60,113 nucleotides of DNA from Candidatus Gastranaerophilales bacterium. GTDB taxonomy: Bacteria; Cyanobacteriota; Vampirovibrionia; Gastranaerophilales; JAILCC01. Numbering within the stretch: the first letter of the stretch is position 1; each line of letters opens with the position of its first letter. The notes beneath the pieces are model-generated. The model had not been told where the DNA came from and searched no databases. It was given only the letters and a program-made list of their open reading frames with translations. The position numbers were made by a program, and so were the translations under genes. The stretch covers positions 1 through 60,113 of the forward strand of contig JAQVHS010000012.1 in NCBI GenBank assembly GCA_028696075.1. The letters are read 5' to 3'. Shown here one piece after another: positions 59,697 through 60,113 of this stretch.

Positions 59697-59880
59697 TTTT
59701 CCCTTTGAAAATTTAACAATAAATTGGAGGATTCGAACCCGAGCAGAGGGTTTGAGCACTACGACAAACAAGCAATCTTGGATTGCGTAGTTTGACGGAT
59801 GCAGCCAATTAGTTTGAGTTGAGCGAAGCGATTACTCAAACAATGTGCCTGCCTCCTTCTCCGTTTTCTTTTGAAAAAAC
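59685..59880 (+). repeat. duplication of the tRNA-Ser 3' end bounding 140 bp
   Basis: The last 12 bases of the tRNA and its flank (CCTCCTTCTCCGTTTTC, from 59685) recur at 59852, followed in both by a TTTGAAAA run. Between the copies is a compact structured stretch: an inverted T-arm-like sequence GGATTCGAACCC at 59729-59740, the nested hairpin GCAATC-ttg-GATTGC (about 59772-59786) inside CAAAC/GTTTG, and the 8-bp hairpin GTTTGAGT/ACTCAAAC (59812-59841). No gene is seen in 59697-59870. It looks like tRNA-derived or att-like DNA. Confidence 0.6.
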
Positions 59881-60113
59881 AATAATATGCGCCCGTAGCC
59901 CGGTTGGCTTGTTGTACCTTTTACGAAGTAAAAGTTCAACGAAATATAGATACCGCTCTATCCAGCTGAGGTGAAAGGATTGAAAAAACAATAATATGCG
60001 CCCGTAGCCCGGTTGGCTTGTTGAATCTTTTACGAAGTAAAAGTTCAACGAAATATAGCTACCGCTCTATCCAACTGAGGGGAAAGGATTGAAAAAACAA
60101 TAATATGCGCCCG
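59871..60113. repeat. tandem 109-bp tRNA-like repeat
   Basis: The unit starts TTGAAAAAACAATAATATGC and recurs at 59871, 59980 and about 60089, so at least two full copies and one partial copy reach the window end. Each has GCGCCCGTAG at its left and, on the minus strand, CTCAGCTGGATAGAGCGG (CTCAGTTGG in copy 2), a typical tRNA D-arm. A hairpin CTTTTAC-GAA-GTAAAAG lies in the middle. It does not make a normal anticodon or T arm. Confidence 0.8.

Noticed and set aside
59550-59771. 73-aa minus-strand ORF across the tRNA-Ser gene
   Set aside because: It is the antisense of the tRNA, and contains the RRRRDSNPR-type peptide that commonly arises from reading tRNA genes backwards.
59836-60048. 70-aa minus-strand ORF in the 109-bp repeats
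   Set aside because: It is made of the tandem repeat itself, so its sequence repeats internally; there is no ribosome binding site.
59871-60113. CRISPR array
   Set aside because: The repeats are contiguous 109-bp tandem units with no spacers, and no cas genes are near.
59871-60113. Integron attC-like sites
   Set aside because: The units have hairpins but no GTTRRRY core sites in the right places, no cassette ORFs and no integrase.

Overview
The window is a gene-dense, AT-rich bacterial chromosome segment in the standard genetic code. The mix of genes suggests a diderm, anaerobic or microaerophilic member of the non-photosynthetic cyanobacterial relatives (Vampirovibrionia/Melainabacteria, Gastranaerophilales-like). 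It has a KDO synthase (LPS outer membrane), type IV pilus genes, FtsZ without FtsA, a cyanobacteria-compatible set of housekeeping enzymes, rubrerythrin plus rubredoxin, an NfnA-like ferredoxin:NADP+ oxidoreductase subunit, pyruvate phosphate dikinase, glycogen synthase and many lineage-specific small proteins. This placement is inference; no 16S rRNA is present.

Layout. 1-4214: an accessory-looking zone. A 0.55 kb block with a 77-aa XRE regulator and its palindromic operator occurs twice in direct orientation (127-675 and 3224-3774). The left copy ends in a truncated uracil-DNA glycosylase fragment. Between the copies lie two opposite-strand genes for membrane proteins, one built of three internal repeats. 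4214-13305: nucleoside and sugar salvage (thymidine phosphorylase, HAD phosphatase, PfkB kinase, AnmK), tRNA t6A synthesis (TsaD), Apt, and an NfeD/SPFH membrane pair. 13423-21837: a BioC-like methyltransferase, a large TPR protein, an acyl-CoA synthetase-like enzyme, a LuxR-type response regulator with a pentapeptide-repeat protein, GlgA, QueD and a pilin-like protein. 21958-29365: pilT, an apparent PilM-PilN fusion, PilO-like, trkA-trkH, kdsA and a TRL-like secreted protein. 29427-36891: rpsL-rpsG (without fusA/tufA), glnA, a metallo-hydrolase, and dxr-DUF881-DUF1290-ftsZ, a division cluster resembling that of Gram-positive bacteria. 36894-41066: a two-component pair with a degenerate GGDEF domain, NfnA, and two lineage-specific proteins. 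41214-50019: a long plus-strand run of phosphomannomutase, SppA, Yip1, secreted protein, DUF4127, membrane protein, MiaA and MnmG. 50034-59475: mainly minus-strand ppdK, small helical proteins, U32 peptidase, serB, motB-motA, rubrerythrin and rubredoxin. 59607-60113: tRNA-Ser(GCT), followed by a partial duplication of its 3' end and a tandem 109-bp tRNA-like repeat running off the window.

The main points for a second look are the duplicated XRE locus bracketing a three-repeat membrane protein, the PilM-PilN fusion, the DUF881/DUF1290/ftsZ cluster in a diderm, a short aromatic motif near the N-terminus of several unrelated lineage-specific proteins, an octamer tandem repeat beside glnA, and the tRNA-derived repeats at the right edge. 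Functions are read from motifs only; no database search was possible.
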